A DNA stretch of 64,000 nt, from the NCBI GenBank assembly GCA_009733575.1, contig ML769472.1:7955-71954 (forward strand). Direction: 5' to 3'. Source of the DNA: Gymnopus androsaceus JB14 (Eukaryota; Basidiomycota; Agaricomycetes; Agaricales; Omphalotaceae). Below the pieces are notes generated by a model. That model ran no database searches. It saw nothing but the letters and a program-made list of their open reading frames with translations, and had not been told where the DNA came from. This document shows, piece after piece, positions 21,781 to 32,209 of the stretch. Each line of letters opens with the position of its first letter. Position 1 is the stretch's first letter. The position numbers and the translations under genes are program-made.

Positions 21781-22054
21781 CTGTAGTTCAAATTTAAGTT
21801 CACTAAATGTTACGTGTTACGCCTTGGACCTATTCAGTTCATAGTTCAGCCACCGTCAGGCGGCGTTATGTTTACAACTTTAGTTCAGTTTCAGTTCATA
21901 TTTATAGTGGCCGGCATAGCCGGCCGCCAAATTTGGCCTATAAGCGCCGAAAAATTGAGTTCGGAGGCTAATGTTATGCGTTACGAAGATGGAAATTACA
22001 CCAGTTCAGCACCCTGCGTTACGTGTTACTGAACTTAAATTCGAAAGGGTACAG
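21781..22054. mobile_element. MITE with CTGTA ends inside the 58-codon repeat array
   Basis: Left end CTGTAGTTCAAATTTAAG and right end CTTAAATTCGAAAGGGTACAG pair as inverted repeats, TA on both flanks (21779-21780, 22055-22056). It carries TTACGTGTTAC motifs just inside each end, like 18472-19019 and 3916-4178. It splits one AGCTCAACTA...AGCTGAGC palindrome of the array. Confidence 0.6.
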
Positions 22055-22560
22055 TATAGCTGAGCTGGAACATCCTACATTCATACTGAATGTGTAGGTG
22101 TGGCTCTGGCTTGCACCTAATTCCTCAATTGGGCTACCTCAATTTGGAATTCTAGTGCCAGCACACACACTGGCACAAACAAGCTTCCACCCAATTTACA
22201 TTGGCTAATGGCAATGCTATTTGCATTGCCGAACCAAGCAACTTGGCACTTCAATCACTGATTGGGTCATCCCAAGTTGATGATTTATTTCAAGCCTGCG
22301 AGCCAAAAGGCTCTCCATGAAATTTTGGAGTTCACAGAAAATTTTCAGCTCAACTCACATTGGGCCAATGGTAATGTTTTCTACATTGCCAAACTGAGTC
22401 ATTTTCACAACTCAGTGTTTAATAAAGGCCAAGGACACTGTTCCAGGAATGGTTGAGCTTGACTCTGGTCAGGCTGAACATCATAATATTCCATGTGAAC
22501 ATCCTAGCGTGGCTAATGCCATGCTTATGCACAGTTTTCAGCTTGACTCTGGTCAAGCTG

Positions 22561-22830
22561 CATCAGAAAAAACTGTTTTGGGCCCAGGAGGATCTAAGGT
22601 CACCTAGTCCTCTTAGGCAACCTGAGGCATCCTAGGTGGCCCAGGAAAAAGGGTAAAACTTTGGACACCTCAGGTATCCTAGTCATCCTGGGATGTCCTG
22701 GGGCATCCTGGGGCATCCTGGGGCATCCTGAGCATCCTAGGATAAAAGTTCCATCCCAGGATGCCTCAGGTTGCCTAAGAGGACTAGGTGACCTTAGATC
22801 CTCCTGGGCCCAAAACAGTTTTTGCTGATG
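22561..22830. mobile_element. CATCAG-end MITE, GGCATCCTGG-word subtype
   Basis: Ends CATCAGAAAAAACTG and CAGTTTTTGCTGATG, TG flanks (22559-22560, 22831-22832). Close relative of 6123-6518, shorter by loss of some internal words. Confidence 0.7.
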
Positions 22831-22978
22831 TGAGTATCCAAATGTTCTACCTGAATGTTTTAGTGTGGCTAACACCACACTCAAATCACCATTTGGGCTA
22901 CCCCAGAACATGTTTCCTGACTGAGTCCATCCTAGGATCAACTTGGGAGGACAAACTCATTGAGGAGATGACCCATGG

Positions 22979-23284
22979 CATCTGCAAAAACTGTTTTGAG
23001 CCCAGGAGGACCTGAGGTCTCATAGGCCTCTTAGGCAACCTGAGGCATCCTAGTTGGCCCAGGAAAAAGGGTAAAACTTTGGACACCTCAGGTATCCTAG
23101 TCGTCCTAGGTGTCCTGGGACATCCTGAAACATCCTAGGACATCCCAGGACACTTAGGATGACTAGGATACCTGAGGTGTCCAAAGTTTTGCCCTTTTTC
23201 CTGGGCCAACTAGGATGCCTCAGGCTGCCTAAGAGGACTAGGTGACCTTGGATCCTCCTGGGCTCAAAACAGTTTTTTCTGATG
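22979..23284. mobile_element. CATCAG-end MITE, GGCATCCTGG-word subtype
   Basis: Ends CATCTGCAAAAACTG and CAGTTTTTTCTGATG. Flanks are GG at the left and TG at the right, so the TSD has mutated. The interior is the same CCTAGG/GGACATCC palindrome as 6123-6518. Confidence 0.6.
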
Positions 23285-23310
23285 TGTGGGAGCATCAGAG
23301 ATACTGATGG

Positions 23311-24170
23311 AGGATCATTCTATTTGGCAACCCCCTTGTTGCACAACAACCCCCTGATCATAACAACCCTCTTCAATTACTGGTTTTAGTGGGGTTGTCA
23401 GCCAGTGAAGTTCCAGATCTCACTGCACTGTTGTAAGATGCAGTAGGTAGTACTTATAGTAATTGAATTAAATGTAATAGATTGTCTATTTAGCTAATAG
23501 ACAACATCAAGGGTGTACCGCTGTGTTCAGACCTTGAATGACAACTTGAATGTGGTTCAGCTTATTTAATAGAGCTATAGAGAGAGTATTGGAAATGTTG
23601 CCATTAGTGCTGGTGCTAACAAGCAGGTGACAGGGCAACATGTGCTTGTGCCAACAAGCAGGGGACAGGGCAGCACATACTTGTACTAACAAGTAGGTGA
23701 CAGGGCAACATGTGCTTGTGCCAATGAGTAGGTGACAGGGCAACACGTGCTTGTGCAAAAAAGCAGGTGACAGGAGCAACACATGCTAGAATATGTCTTG
23801 TAATGGTGATCAATAATAACAAAATTTAGAAAGGATAAGGTGTAGATGGGTACGCGTATATGGATGTTAGTTATGGTGTCAAGAGGGTGTCACTGACAGT
23901 GGGGGACATTAGAATAATGACCTATTCGAAGAGCTGGAATAGTATTGATTAGTGTTGTTAGGCATGTTAATTATGTATTGCTGTAATTGTACTAAGGGAA
24001 TAGTTGACAAGATGGATAGTCATCTGCTAATTGTAATGCACTGTGACATGTTTGGGGTGTGTTTCGGACTGCACTGTCAGAAGCAGCAGGGTTGTCAGAT
24101 AGGAAATCAATTTCAGGGGGCTGTTAGAGGGTTGTTGCGCAACAAGGGGGTTGCCTAATAGAATAATCCT
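23311..24170. mobile_element. 860-bp element with perfect 8-bp TSD and internal minisatellite
   Basis: Ends AGGATCATTCTATTTGGCAA and TTGCCTAATAGAATAATCCT are inverted repeats that continue into a CCCCCTTGTTGC block. They are flanked by ACTGATGG on both sides (23303-23310, 24171-24178). The interior holds a 35-bp tandem repeat (23618-23792) and no transposase. The 8-bp TSD points to hAT or a related superfamily; non-autonomous. Confidence 0.7.
23618..23792 (+). repeat. 35-bp tandem repeat, five units
   Basis: Five consecutive 35-bp units of the type AACAAGCAGGTGACAGGGCA followed by ACATGTGCTTGTGCC lie head to tail, with more changes in the outer ones. All are in the same frame (35 is not a multiple of three), so the frames reading LLAQAHVALSPAC-type repeats on the - strand shift at each unit and are not a coding repeat. 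Confidence 0.8.
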
Positions 24171-24419
24171 ACTGATGGAGACCAATGAGCTGACATTAAT
24201 CAGAAAGGCCTAAGGCCTTCCTGTCATCCCTGCACATCTGAAGGTGAAATTTCACTGCCAGATGAATCCCTGACACCTCCTATGTCCTCACCTCCTCCTC
24301 CAGCTCCTGCTCCTCCTCCTGCTCCTCCTCCTTGCATTGATCCAAACCCTGGATTGATTCAAGAGGTGAGGTTCACTCCTTGGAGGGCCATGCCTTCCAA
24401 ATTGACAGTGGTACATAGC

Positions 24420-26244
24420 TGATACGCTGATTTTTTGGCTAAGGCTAGAACTGCGCAGAACCAATAATCCTAGGTTCTGTTAGTAACAAAACACGGTCAA
24501 TAAGAGAACTATAGTGAGCCCGAGCTGATAATTAAAATCTACCAAGGACCTATTATACCCAAGAGGTTGCAGAGTAATGGTACGCGCAATGGTACCATAC
24601 TTAACTTTGTGAATGCGCCCCGATCAAAGTCCTATGTGCAGTATGGTGTAGCAAGGCAAGCTTGTTGGATAACAAGTTGCTGACCAAGGCAGATAAACAA
24701 GCCCACATACCAGTTATACTAGGCTAGGTCATTGAAGGATATACCCAAGGGATCAAAGTCTTAACAAGGCATCGCTTCCGCAATCAGCTCACCAAGGAGT
24801 CTAAACAGCACTCAAGTTTATTAAACAAAGCAAGGTGGACCGAGATGAGGAAGTACCCTAACAAGTGCCCTCAAAGTTGACACTCACTGGAAATCACCCA
24901 GGCAGATAGCCGTGGCAGTCCAACGTGGCCACATGACCCACTTGCTGTAGCTACTTCTAGAGCACGGAAGGACCAAGGAGTGTTTCTATCCAAGCCTCAG
25001 CATTTTACCGAGATCCATATGCTACCATGCATCTAGACTCAAGACCGCGCGGAACTAGGGATAATAACCAGTCTCCCATTGGCAAGGAAAAACATAGAAA
25101 TACTTCTGAGGGCTGTTCTGCTAAAGGAACTGGCAAACCTGGTAAAAAGGCAAATGACTCAAGTCAATTCGGACCAAAATCCCAAAGGTCGACCCAATCA
25201 AGGAAGACAAATGAACGAGGCAGGAAAACGTCGAGGCAAAACCATAGTATACACACATATATGGACATTATTTATCTTTTTCTATTTTACTTACTCTGTT
25301 TCATCCTATCTCACTCAGTTTCTCTCATTTTCCTATTTTATTATATCTCACTCAGTATATAAGGGTAGCTATTCTATCTTGGAATAACAAGTTAGACTTG
25401 ATACCTGAAATGCAGTTCTATCTTAGGACCTGTAGTGATTTGTACATGCTCAGACACGTCTGCATCATCCTCTGCAACCTTTGAAATGGGTGGCCTTCTT
25501 GTAACCTCAATAATACTGAGGCAATTCATTCTACTTCCTGGCTATTAAGTTGAGCATTCCTGGTTTTCATCTCGAAGAGAGGTCACATCAGTCTTAGGAC
25601 CGCAGGTGGAGCCTAACATGCACACCTCGACGAGCCCGTTGTTGATCAGGAAAGGTCTTGGACCCAAGTGTCGGCTTGGTCTAGTTTTAGGGAGGAAGCT
25701 TCTCGGAGTGTTACCTAGCTTTACCAACAGATTCTACCCCTTGCCTGCTCTTCACTGAGTGTGTTAAAAACGCCTACTCGAGTGACTTGCGCAGTGGTTG
25801 TATAAGCTTGTTAGGTAACTTGCAGGAATCCCTGAGAGTTGGAGTATCATTGCGCGGCGACGTAAAGGCTCCCAAGATATGCAAAGTCATTTGTTGAGTT
25901 GGCGTACTTGACCTGTGCTTTGGTGTTTCACCGCGGATACGCAAAGTTGATTGTTGAGTTGTCGTACTTGACCCGTGCTTTGGTGTTTGCTTTCCCCTCG
26001 ATTAGTTCAGTGCATCATTGTACGTTAGTTGGCTTTTCAAAAACCTCCCTCCAAATATAAAACCTTGTTCATCTTGCACTATCTGTGTCAACTGTCAAGT
26101 GCTTTTTCTCTTCAAATCAATTAGTAGTCGAGGGAACCTTCAACAACCTCCTTCCTTGCATTAAATTAAACCTTTCGGATTGTATCTGATTGGGGTGATT
26201 GTTGTTTGGTCGGTTTTCATACCTAGCACAAATCTAACTCATCA
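24420..26244 (+). mobile_element. 1,825-bp TG...CA element, copy 1 (solo-LTR-like)
   Basis: Starts TGATACGCTGATTTTTTGGC and ends CTAACTCATCA, flanked by the 4-bp duplication TAGC (24416-24419, 26245-26248). A second copy of exactly the same length lies inverted at 27682-29506 with its own TSD. TG...CA ends, a 4-bp TSD and no internal transposase fit a solo LTR; a promoter-like and AT-rich stretch (25240-25385) could be regulatory. A 111-codon frame at 25027-25362 is basic and then hydrophobic but is not kept in the second copy. The element interrupts the decayed repeat gene. Confidence 0.65.
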
Positions 26245-27106
26245 TAGCACCACTGTAAATTCATGTTTTGGCACAGCTAGGCCCTTGAAAAGGGACTGGA
26301 TGGACTGAGTTTCTGTCCAGCAACTCCATGAACAAGATCTCCAAGAAATTGGAGATTTGCAATTCCCTGACCAGGGAATTGATTTTAATATTGGTAAGTA
26401 CACCATTGACAAGTGTTTGGACAGTGGTAAAGACCCACCATCCAGTAATTGTGAGGGGAAAATCCATTGGAACTACAATGGATTTCTGAAACTCATGAAG
26501 CAAGCTCAAAATGTGTACAATGTTCACAAGCAAGCTTTTTTTCCTTGTGAGAGAGGGAGGGCCAGTGTAGAAATGCACTAGCTCACTCTAAATCTCAAAT
26601 ACATGGGATTAAAAATCCCTCAAAACATGATTCACCAGAGGATTGGCCCTTGGGCATGGTACATCCAGATGTACCCCAACCAATGTCCTACTGGTGTAAA
26701 TTATGATCACAATAATCATACTTTCACCTGTAATGTACAGGGATGGTTACTAGTAAGTAACCATGCCCCAGTCATAGCAGCAGGGACTTCCAAGGTGAAG
26801 CAGCATCACTTCACCTTGTTAACAATGGAGTTGTTCACAACTCTGGGGCTGTATGCATCCATTATTAGATGTAGCAAGACAACTATTGTCTGCAAAACCT
26901 CACTATCACCTTATGCAGGTGACATTGAGGAGGCTACATTGAAAGATATAGCTCTATTCTATGCCTCCCAAGGCATTACCATTGAAATGGGAAAAGACAT
27001 AACTGTCTTCGCCCTTCAGTGGTTGACTATGTTCCATACAACAGACCCTAGTCTTGGATGCAAGTTATGTGCAACACATGACTGTGTTCTTAACTCCCAT
27101 TTCTGA
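26245..27106 (+). pseudogene. Decayed repeat gene, 3' part
   Basis: Immediately after the 1,825-bp element the same reading direction resumes, and joining across one TAGC gives a continuous frame (MPSKLTVVHS then TTVNSCFGTARPLKRDWMD). Further pieces follow: FNIGKYTIDKCLDSGKDPPS (26380-26440) and a 167-codon open piece (26603-27106) containing WAWYIQMYPNQCPTGVNYDH and ATLKDIALFYASQGITIEMG. Stops at about 26310 and 26580 break it. I do not recognise the family. The length and tone suggest a large transposon-carried or host structural protein. Confidence 0.4.
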
Positions 27107-27227
27107 ATACATGGCATGCTACCATACATTTGAAATCCCAGGATACAGAAGCAAACCCCCAGGCAAAAAATTTGGAGAAATTGGGCAATAACTTGGGCTG
27201 GTGATCAATTTAAGCAAATATTTTTTC

Positions 27228-27490
27228 TCAGCCAAGCTAAGATATGTGTATGGCAGATCCAGCAGGCACCATGTGATCCAAAAACTTTTTTGCGGGACTT
27301 TACAAAAACCTTTTGCAAGACTTGTACACTGACTCTTTGCAAAATTCCTGTTGGGTGTTTCAAGATATACCTTCTATCTTTATTCACCCAATAGGAATTC
27401 TTCTAAAAGTGAATGTAGCGGTCTTGCAAAAGCTTTTCAATTTCATGTGGTGCCTGCCGGATCTGTCATATGCATATCTTATGTGCATCA
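27228..27490. repeat. Imperfect palindrome of ~260 bp
   Basis: The sequence AAGATATGTGTATGGCAGAT...CAGGCACCATGTG at 27240 returns in reverse complement at 27455-27482 (CATGTGGTGCCTGCCGGATC...CATATCTT). Pairing continues through ACAGGAATTTTGCAA-like blocks to a centre near 27355. It is probably a small foldback element, but I could not define the ends or a TSD. Confidence 0.45.
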
Positions 27491-27681
27491 TAGCATTATG
27501 CCCAAGTTTTTTCAGATTTTTTTGAGCATATATAACATGTAAATAAAGTTATTACTGCTGTTCATGAAAAAGTGCCCAAAACCCCCAGGCGAAAATATCA
27601 CATGTTATCACTGAATGGGCCCACAATGCATAACCCAATTGCTCTTCCAACTTGCTGAATGTGTTCTTAATCCTTAACTGC

Positions 27682-29506
27682 TGATGAGTTAGATTTGTGC
27701 TGGGTATGAAAACTGACCAAACAACAATCACCCCAATCAGATTCAATCCAAAAGGTTTAATTTAATGCAAGGAAGGAGGTTGTTGAAGGTTACCTTGACT
27801 ACTAATTGATTCAAAGAGAAAAGCACTTGACAGTGGCACAGACAGTGTGAATGAACAAGGTTTATATTTGGAAGGAGGTTTTGAAAAGCCAACTAACATA
27901 CAACGATGTGCTGAACTAATCAAGGGGGAAAGCAAACACCAAAGCACAGGTCAAGTATGCCAACTCAACAAACGACTTTGTGTATCCACATGAACACCGA
28001 GGTATGGGTCAAGTACACCAACTCAACAAATGACTTTGCGTATCCAAGGTGAAATACCCAAGCATGGGTCAAGTACACCGGCTCAACAAACAACTTAGCA
28101 TATCTCAGGAGCCTTTACATTGCCGTGCAATGATACTCCAACTCTCAGAGAAACCTGCAAGTTACCTAACAAGCTTATACAACTGCCGTGCAAGTCACTC
28201 GAGTAGGCATTTTTAACACACTCAGTGAAGAGTGGGCAAGGGGTAGAATCTGTTGGTAAAGTTAGGTAACACTCTGAGGAGCTTCCTCCCTAGAACTAGA
28301 CCAAGCTGACACTTGGGTCCAAGGCCTTCCTAATCAACAATGGGCTCATTGAGGTGTGCACATTAGGCTCCACCTGCAGTCCTAAGACTGATGTGACCTC
28401 TCTTCAAGATGAAAACCAGGAATGCTCAACTTAATAGCCGGTAAGTAGAATGAATTGCCTCAGTATTATCAAGGTTACAAGAAGGCCACCCGTTTCAAAG
28501 GTTGTAGAGGACAATGCAGATGCATCTGAGCATGTACAAATCACTACAGGTCCTAAGATAGAACTGCGTTTCAGGTATCAAGTCTAACTTGTTATTCCGA
28601 GATAGAATAGCTACCCTTATATACTGAGTGAGATATAATAAAATAAAATAGAAAAAGATAAAATAATGTCCATACAGTATATGTGTGTGTACTATGGTTT
28701 TGCCCCGTTAGTTTGTCTTCCTCAATTGGGTCAACTTTTGGGATTTTTGGTCCGAATCAACTCGAGTCATTTCCCTTTTTACAAGGCTTGCCAGTTCCTT
28801 TAGCAGAACAGCCCTCAGAAGTATTTCTATGTTTTTCCTCACCAATGGGAGACTAGTTATTATTCCTAGTTCTGCACGGTCTTGAGTCTAGATGCCTGGT
28901 AGCATATGGATCTCAGTAGAACGCTAAGGCTCGGATAGAAACACTCCTTGGTCCTTCCATGCTCTAGAAGTAGCTACAGCAAGTGGGTCATATGGCCGCA
29001 TTGGATTGCCACAGTGATCTGCCTGGGCGCTTTCCAACAAGCGTCAACTTTTGAGGGCACCCATTAGGGTACTTCCCCATCTGGGTCTGTCTTGCTTCGT
29101 TTGATAAACTTGAGTGTTGTGTAGACTCCTCGGTGAGCTGATCGTGGAAGTGATGCCTTGGTTAAGACTTTGACCCCTTGGGTATATCCTTTGATGACCT
29201 AGCCTAGTATAACTGGTATATGGACTCGTTTATCTGCCTTGGTCAGTAACTTGTTATCCAACAAGCTTGCCTTGCTACACCATACCATGCATAGGACTTT
29301 GATCGAGGTGCATTCACAAAGTTAAGTATGGTACCATTGCGCGTACCGTTACTCTGCAACCTCTTGGGTAGAATAGATCCTTGGTGGATTTTAACTATCA
29401 GCTCAGGCTCACTATAGTTCTCTTATTGACCGTGTTTTGTTACAAACAGAACCTAGGATTATTGGTTCTGCGCAGTTCTAGCCTTAGCCAAAAAATTGGT
29501 GTATCA
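27682..29506 (-). mobile_element. 1,825-bp TG...CA element, copy 2 (inverted)
   Basis: This is the reverse-orientation copy of 24420-26244, identical in length and roughly 10 percent different by eye. It has its own 4-bp TSD CTGC (27678-27681, 29507-29510). Because the two copies carry different TSDs they are separate insertions and not the two ends of one element. The 27.7-29.5-kb copy lacks the long frame seen in copy 1. Confidence 0.65.
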
Positions 29507-29510
29507 CTGC

Positions 29511-30059
29511 TTTTCTATGAGCTTGCAGCCCAATCATAGGATGAAGAAAAGAAAGGTGGGATGATGAGGGGGGAGGAGGAGATAGAACATAACATACAGA
29601 AGCACCACCTTTTGCCCTCATTGTATGATACACACTCTGCTAAGCATCGGAGGCCATATGGCATACAAATACCTGGCCATAGAGCTCCTTAATCATGCTA
29701 CTTCTCCATATTTTTTGATTTTTTGGTGTCCTTTACAAGGAAGAGTGTTGTCTGTGGGAGGTAATGTTGTTTATTTCTGCTGTGGTGTTACAGCTATTCT
29801 ACTTGATGAGCTAGCTTGCTCCAATGCTATGGAATGTTGGTGCTTGTTCCAATGCTTTTATCTCCTGTTGAGTTTGTAGAGGTGAAGGATTTGGCCTGCA
29901 TGGCATGAACAAGGGTTACAGTAATATAGTGTGTCAATGGTTAAGGCTAGGGCCTATAACCTATTAGAGTTGTATTCCTAGATAGGAAGTACGTAGCAGC
30001 AGTAAGTCCACACAGGACTTAGTAGTATGATCACACAGATCAATGGGGGACAATGGTGT
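29511..30059. other. No gene supported
   Basis: One short hydrophobic frame (29625-29879) has no recognisable motif. No transposon termini seen. Confidence 0.35.
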
Positions 30060-30061
30060 TA

Positions 30062-30686
30062 CTGTACCATTTTGACCAAAAGTTTAGTCACATGTCACTT
30101 ACAGTGACGGCAACTATTGATGCACACCCCCAAATCGGGCCGATGGGTGCTTAAGCGCTTTGAACCTCCATGTCTCATCAAGAAAAAGCCCGTTGGACTT
30201 CCTTACATCAAAATGACACCTACTGAGCATTTTGCAGTACTAATATACTCAAAAGTCATGATTCTTTTGAGCAGTACAATGAGAAATAACACTTAAGCAC
30301 CCACCTTCCCGATTTGGGGGTGTGCATCAATAGTTGCCGTCACTGTAGGCTCAAAATGAACAGTTCACAGGAGGGTGTCACTGGTCATTTTGGGCTGTGA
30401 ACACCATGACAACTGAAACAAAATATATTTCAAAAACCATTCCTCAAAAATGGTAAAAACAAGTCCTTAAAAACACTCAAATTAGCCTTGATTTACTTAC
30501 AAACAAGCCATTTCTTGCTTCAAAACAAGATATCCACCATATCATGAACTAGAAGGACAGGTGGACTCAATGCTAGTGAACAGTTCACAGATTGGTCACA
30601 GGTCACTGCACTTTGTGAACACTGAATTTTCTGAACAGTAGAGGTCACACATCACATACCATGAACTTTTGGTCAAAATGGTACAG
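30062..30686. mobile_element. MITE with CTGTACC ends and TA flanks
   Basis: Ends CTGTACCATTTTGACCAAAA and TTTTGGTCAAAATGGTACAG are flanked by TA (30060-30061, 30687-30688). GGTCACAGGTCAC words inside recall 17892-18118. A second MITE (30102-30345) has inserted within it. Confidence 0.75.
30102..30345. mobile_element. Nested Tc1/mariner-type MITE, 244 bp
   Basis: Near-perfect inverted ends CAGTGACGGCAACTATTGAT, continuing GCACACCCCCAAATCGGG, are flanked by TA (30100-30101, 30346-30347). TIRs of ~38 bp, TA duplication and small size are typical Tc1/mariner MITE features. The good preservation suggests a recent insertion. Confidence 0.8.
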
Positions 30687-30812
30687 TATTACAGGGTATG
30701 GTACCGAGGCTTATATACAGTCCTGTGTACAAACAATATATCAGGCAAGTGGCTACTGCATGAATATGTGTGGCTACTGTGCATATGGTAAAGTGGGTAC
30801 TGCAAGATAGTA

Positions 30813-31683
30813 CATCAGCAAAACCTGTATAATGGCCTGCTATGAGCTGCTATGGGATTGCCGAGCATTTGTGCCAGCTGTCAACCATTTGACAGCTGTC
30901 ATTCTCTCGGATCTCTCCCACCAGCACTATAAGAATTGATGCAAAGACTTGTCAAAGTTCCACTTGCCTTTATTCTTCCCCATCACTTTAGTTTACTATT
31001 GATCTTAACTCTTGTGGGCATTCAAAGACCTAATTTACAAATAGTCATCCTAAGTAGTTTTAGTTCTAGTGCCATTGTTATTGTCCTAGGTACTACAAAC
31101 ATAGTAATATATGAATTTATTTGGATTTTATGTTTTTGGCAGACCATCTCCATCTCATCATATTGCAGCAATATTACTAGCAAGCAGCGGGCTGCTTGGA
31201 GCTATTGGAATGGAAAACGATTCAAATAAGTAATATATTTACTGTTGAATAGAATCTGACAGCCAATGTTCCTGCGGTAAGTATAGCAATCCACATCAGC
31301 AAAACCTGTATTTTGCATTTTAATTCCCACAGCCATACTTAAAATTCCCAGTGCTCCCAGAGCTCCCAGTGCTGGCCAGTGCTTGCCAGTGCTGTCAGAA
31401 ATATAAGATCATATGTTATTTCCAAATAAGGTAATTTTGCGGCCTCTGGGAGCTTCTGGGAGCCCCCTTCTGCATCGGCCAGACCATCTGAGTGCTGGGA
31501 TGCTGGAGTGCTGGGAACTCTGGACAGTTTGCTCAAGCGCTGTCCACGTCATACAGGTTTTGCTGATGCATAGCAGTTCATAGCACCCCATAGCAATCCA
31601 TAGCTCTGGATAGATGGGGACCTTGCTATGAGTACTGGATAGCACTATCCAGCGCTATCCAGTGCACCCAGGTTTTGCTAATG
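30813..31683. mobile_element. CATCAG-end element interrupted by a relative
   Basis: Ends CATCAGCAAAACCTG and GGTTTTGCTAATG, TA flanks (30811-30812, 31684-31685). It has GCTATGAG/CCATAGC hairpin words at both ends. Its core contains CAGCTGTC and CTATAAGAATTG like the element at 31730-42183. The insertion at 31294-31568 splits the right hairpin arm. Confidence 0.65.
31294..31568. mobile_element. CATCAG-end MITE nested in a CATCAG-end element
   Basis: Ends CATCAGCAAAACCTGTATT and GGTTTTGCTGATG, CA on both flanks (31292-31293, 31569-31570). It has CTCCCAG words like 9311-9589 and 42475-42725. Insertion into a sibling element shows the family was active over time. Confidence 0.7.
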
Positions 31684-31949
31684 TAAGTAGATATGGCAAG
31701 AGACTGAGTGGAGTCTGTGAGACATTATACATCAGCAAAACCTGGGTGTACTGGACAGTGCTGGATAGCGCTGTCCAGCACTCATAGCACCCATAGCACC
31801 CATAGCAAGGTCCCCATCTATCCAGAGCTATGGATTGCTATGGACTGCTATGGATCACTATGGATTTCATGGGAATGTCAAGACTCAACATTGGTTGTCA
31901 TTCTATTCAATACTAAATATATTCATTTGTTTGAATTGTCTTGAGAATC

Positions 31950-32110
31950 CACCTGCTAGTCCCCCCTAATGCCTCCTGTTAGAGGCTTGGATCATTTTTA
32001 TTTCCCTCTAATAGGAGGGATTAAGGGTTTCTCTCAACTAATGGCTAGGTATTAGCCAGAATATAATATATTAGCTATTAAACACTCCAATGGTGCTCCC
32101 CAGCGCTTAC
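31950..32110 (+). repeat. KDZ left terminal inverted repeat
   Basis: First ~140 bp pair with the right end at 41600-41759 with only a few mismatches; weaker similarity runs on to about 32140. Notable blocks are GGCTAGGTATTAGCCAGAAT and a GAGGGATTAAG block. Confidence 0.8.
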
Positions 32111-32209
32111 CACCCATAAGTATTAAGCCTTGGCGCTCAGCCCTCTGGGCATTCCCTAGACAGACCATCCCAACAAAATAGCCAGTGTATTAAGTAGCAA
32201 TATACATAT

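Larger units (their letters stand above)
20283..24419 (+). pseudogene. Decayed gene with tandem 58-codon repeats and proline-rich segments (5' part)
   Basis: Between about 20283 and 22560 the DNA is a degenerate tandem array with a ~174-bp (58-codon) period. Units carry paired palindromes such as AGCTTGACTCTAGTCAAGCT and a Q(I/F)G..PQFG-type coding block. Reading frames give recurring phrases: IVKPSHFHDSV, TQLDSSQAEHPYVH, SQIGLKTQFG. Two copies of a SQxALHExLxFTE motif (20683, 22305) and two copies of an HPCTPEGEYSPPGDSLTP-type segment (20848, 24227), each followed by a proline-rich run, show larger modules as well. Stops and frame changes are scattered. MITEs at 21781, 22561, 22979 and 23311 and the 1,825-bp element at 24420 interrupt it. 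I do not recognise the protein; it may be a transposon-borne or host repeat protein. Confidence 0.5.

Noticed and set aside
23507..23822. Repeat resembling a CRISPR array or a coding repeat
   Set aside because: Units are directly adjacent 35-bp copies without spacers, 35 is not a multiple of three, and the genome is eukaryotic; it is a minisatellite within a transposon.
24420..29506. A single 5.1-kb transposon with 1.8-kb inverted ends
   Set aside because: Each copy has its own 4-bp TSD (TAGC and CTGC) and its own TG...CA ends, so they are two separate insertions.
2660..31700. RIP (repeat-induced point mutation) as the general cause of decay
   Set aside because: Differences between repeat copies include many transversions and indels by eye and no dominant C-to-T pattern; would need a counted substitution spectrum.
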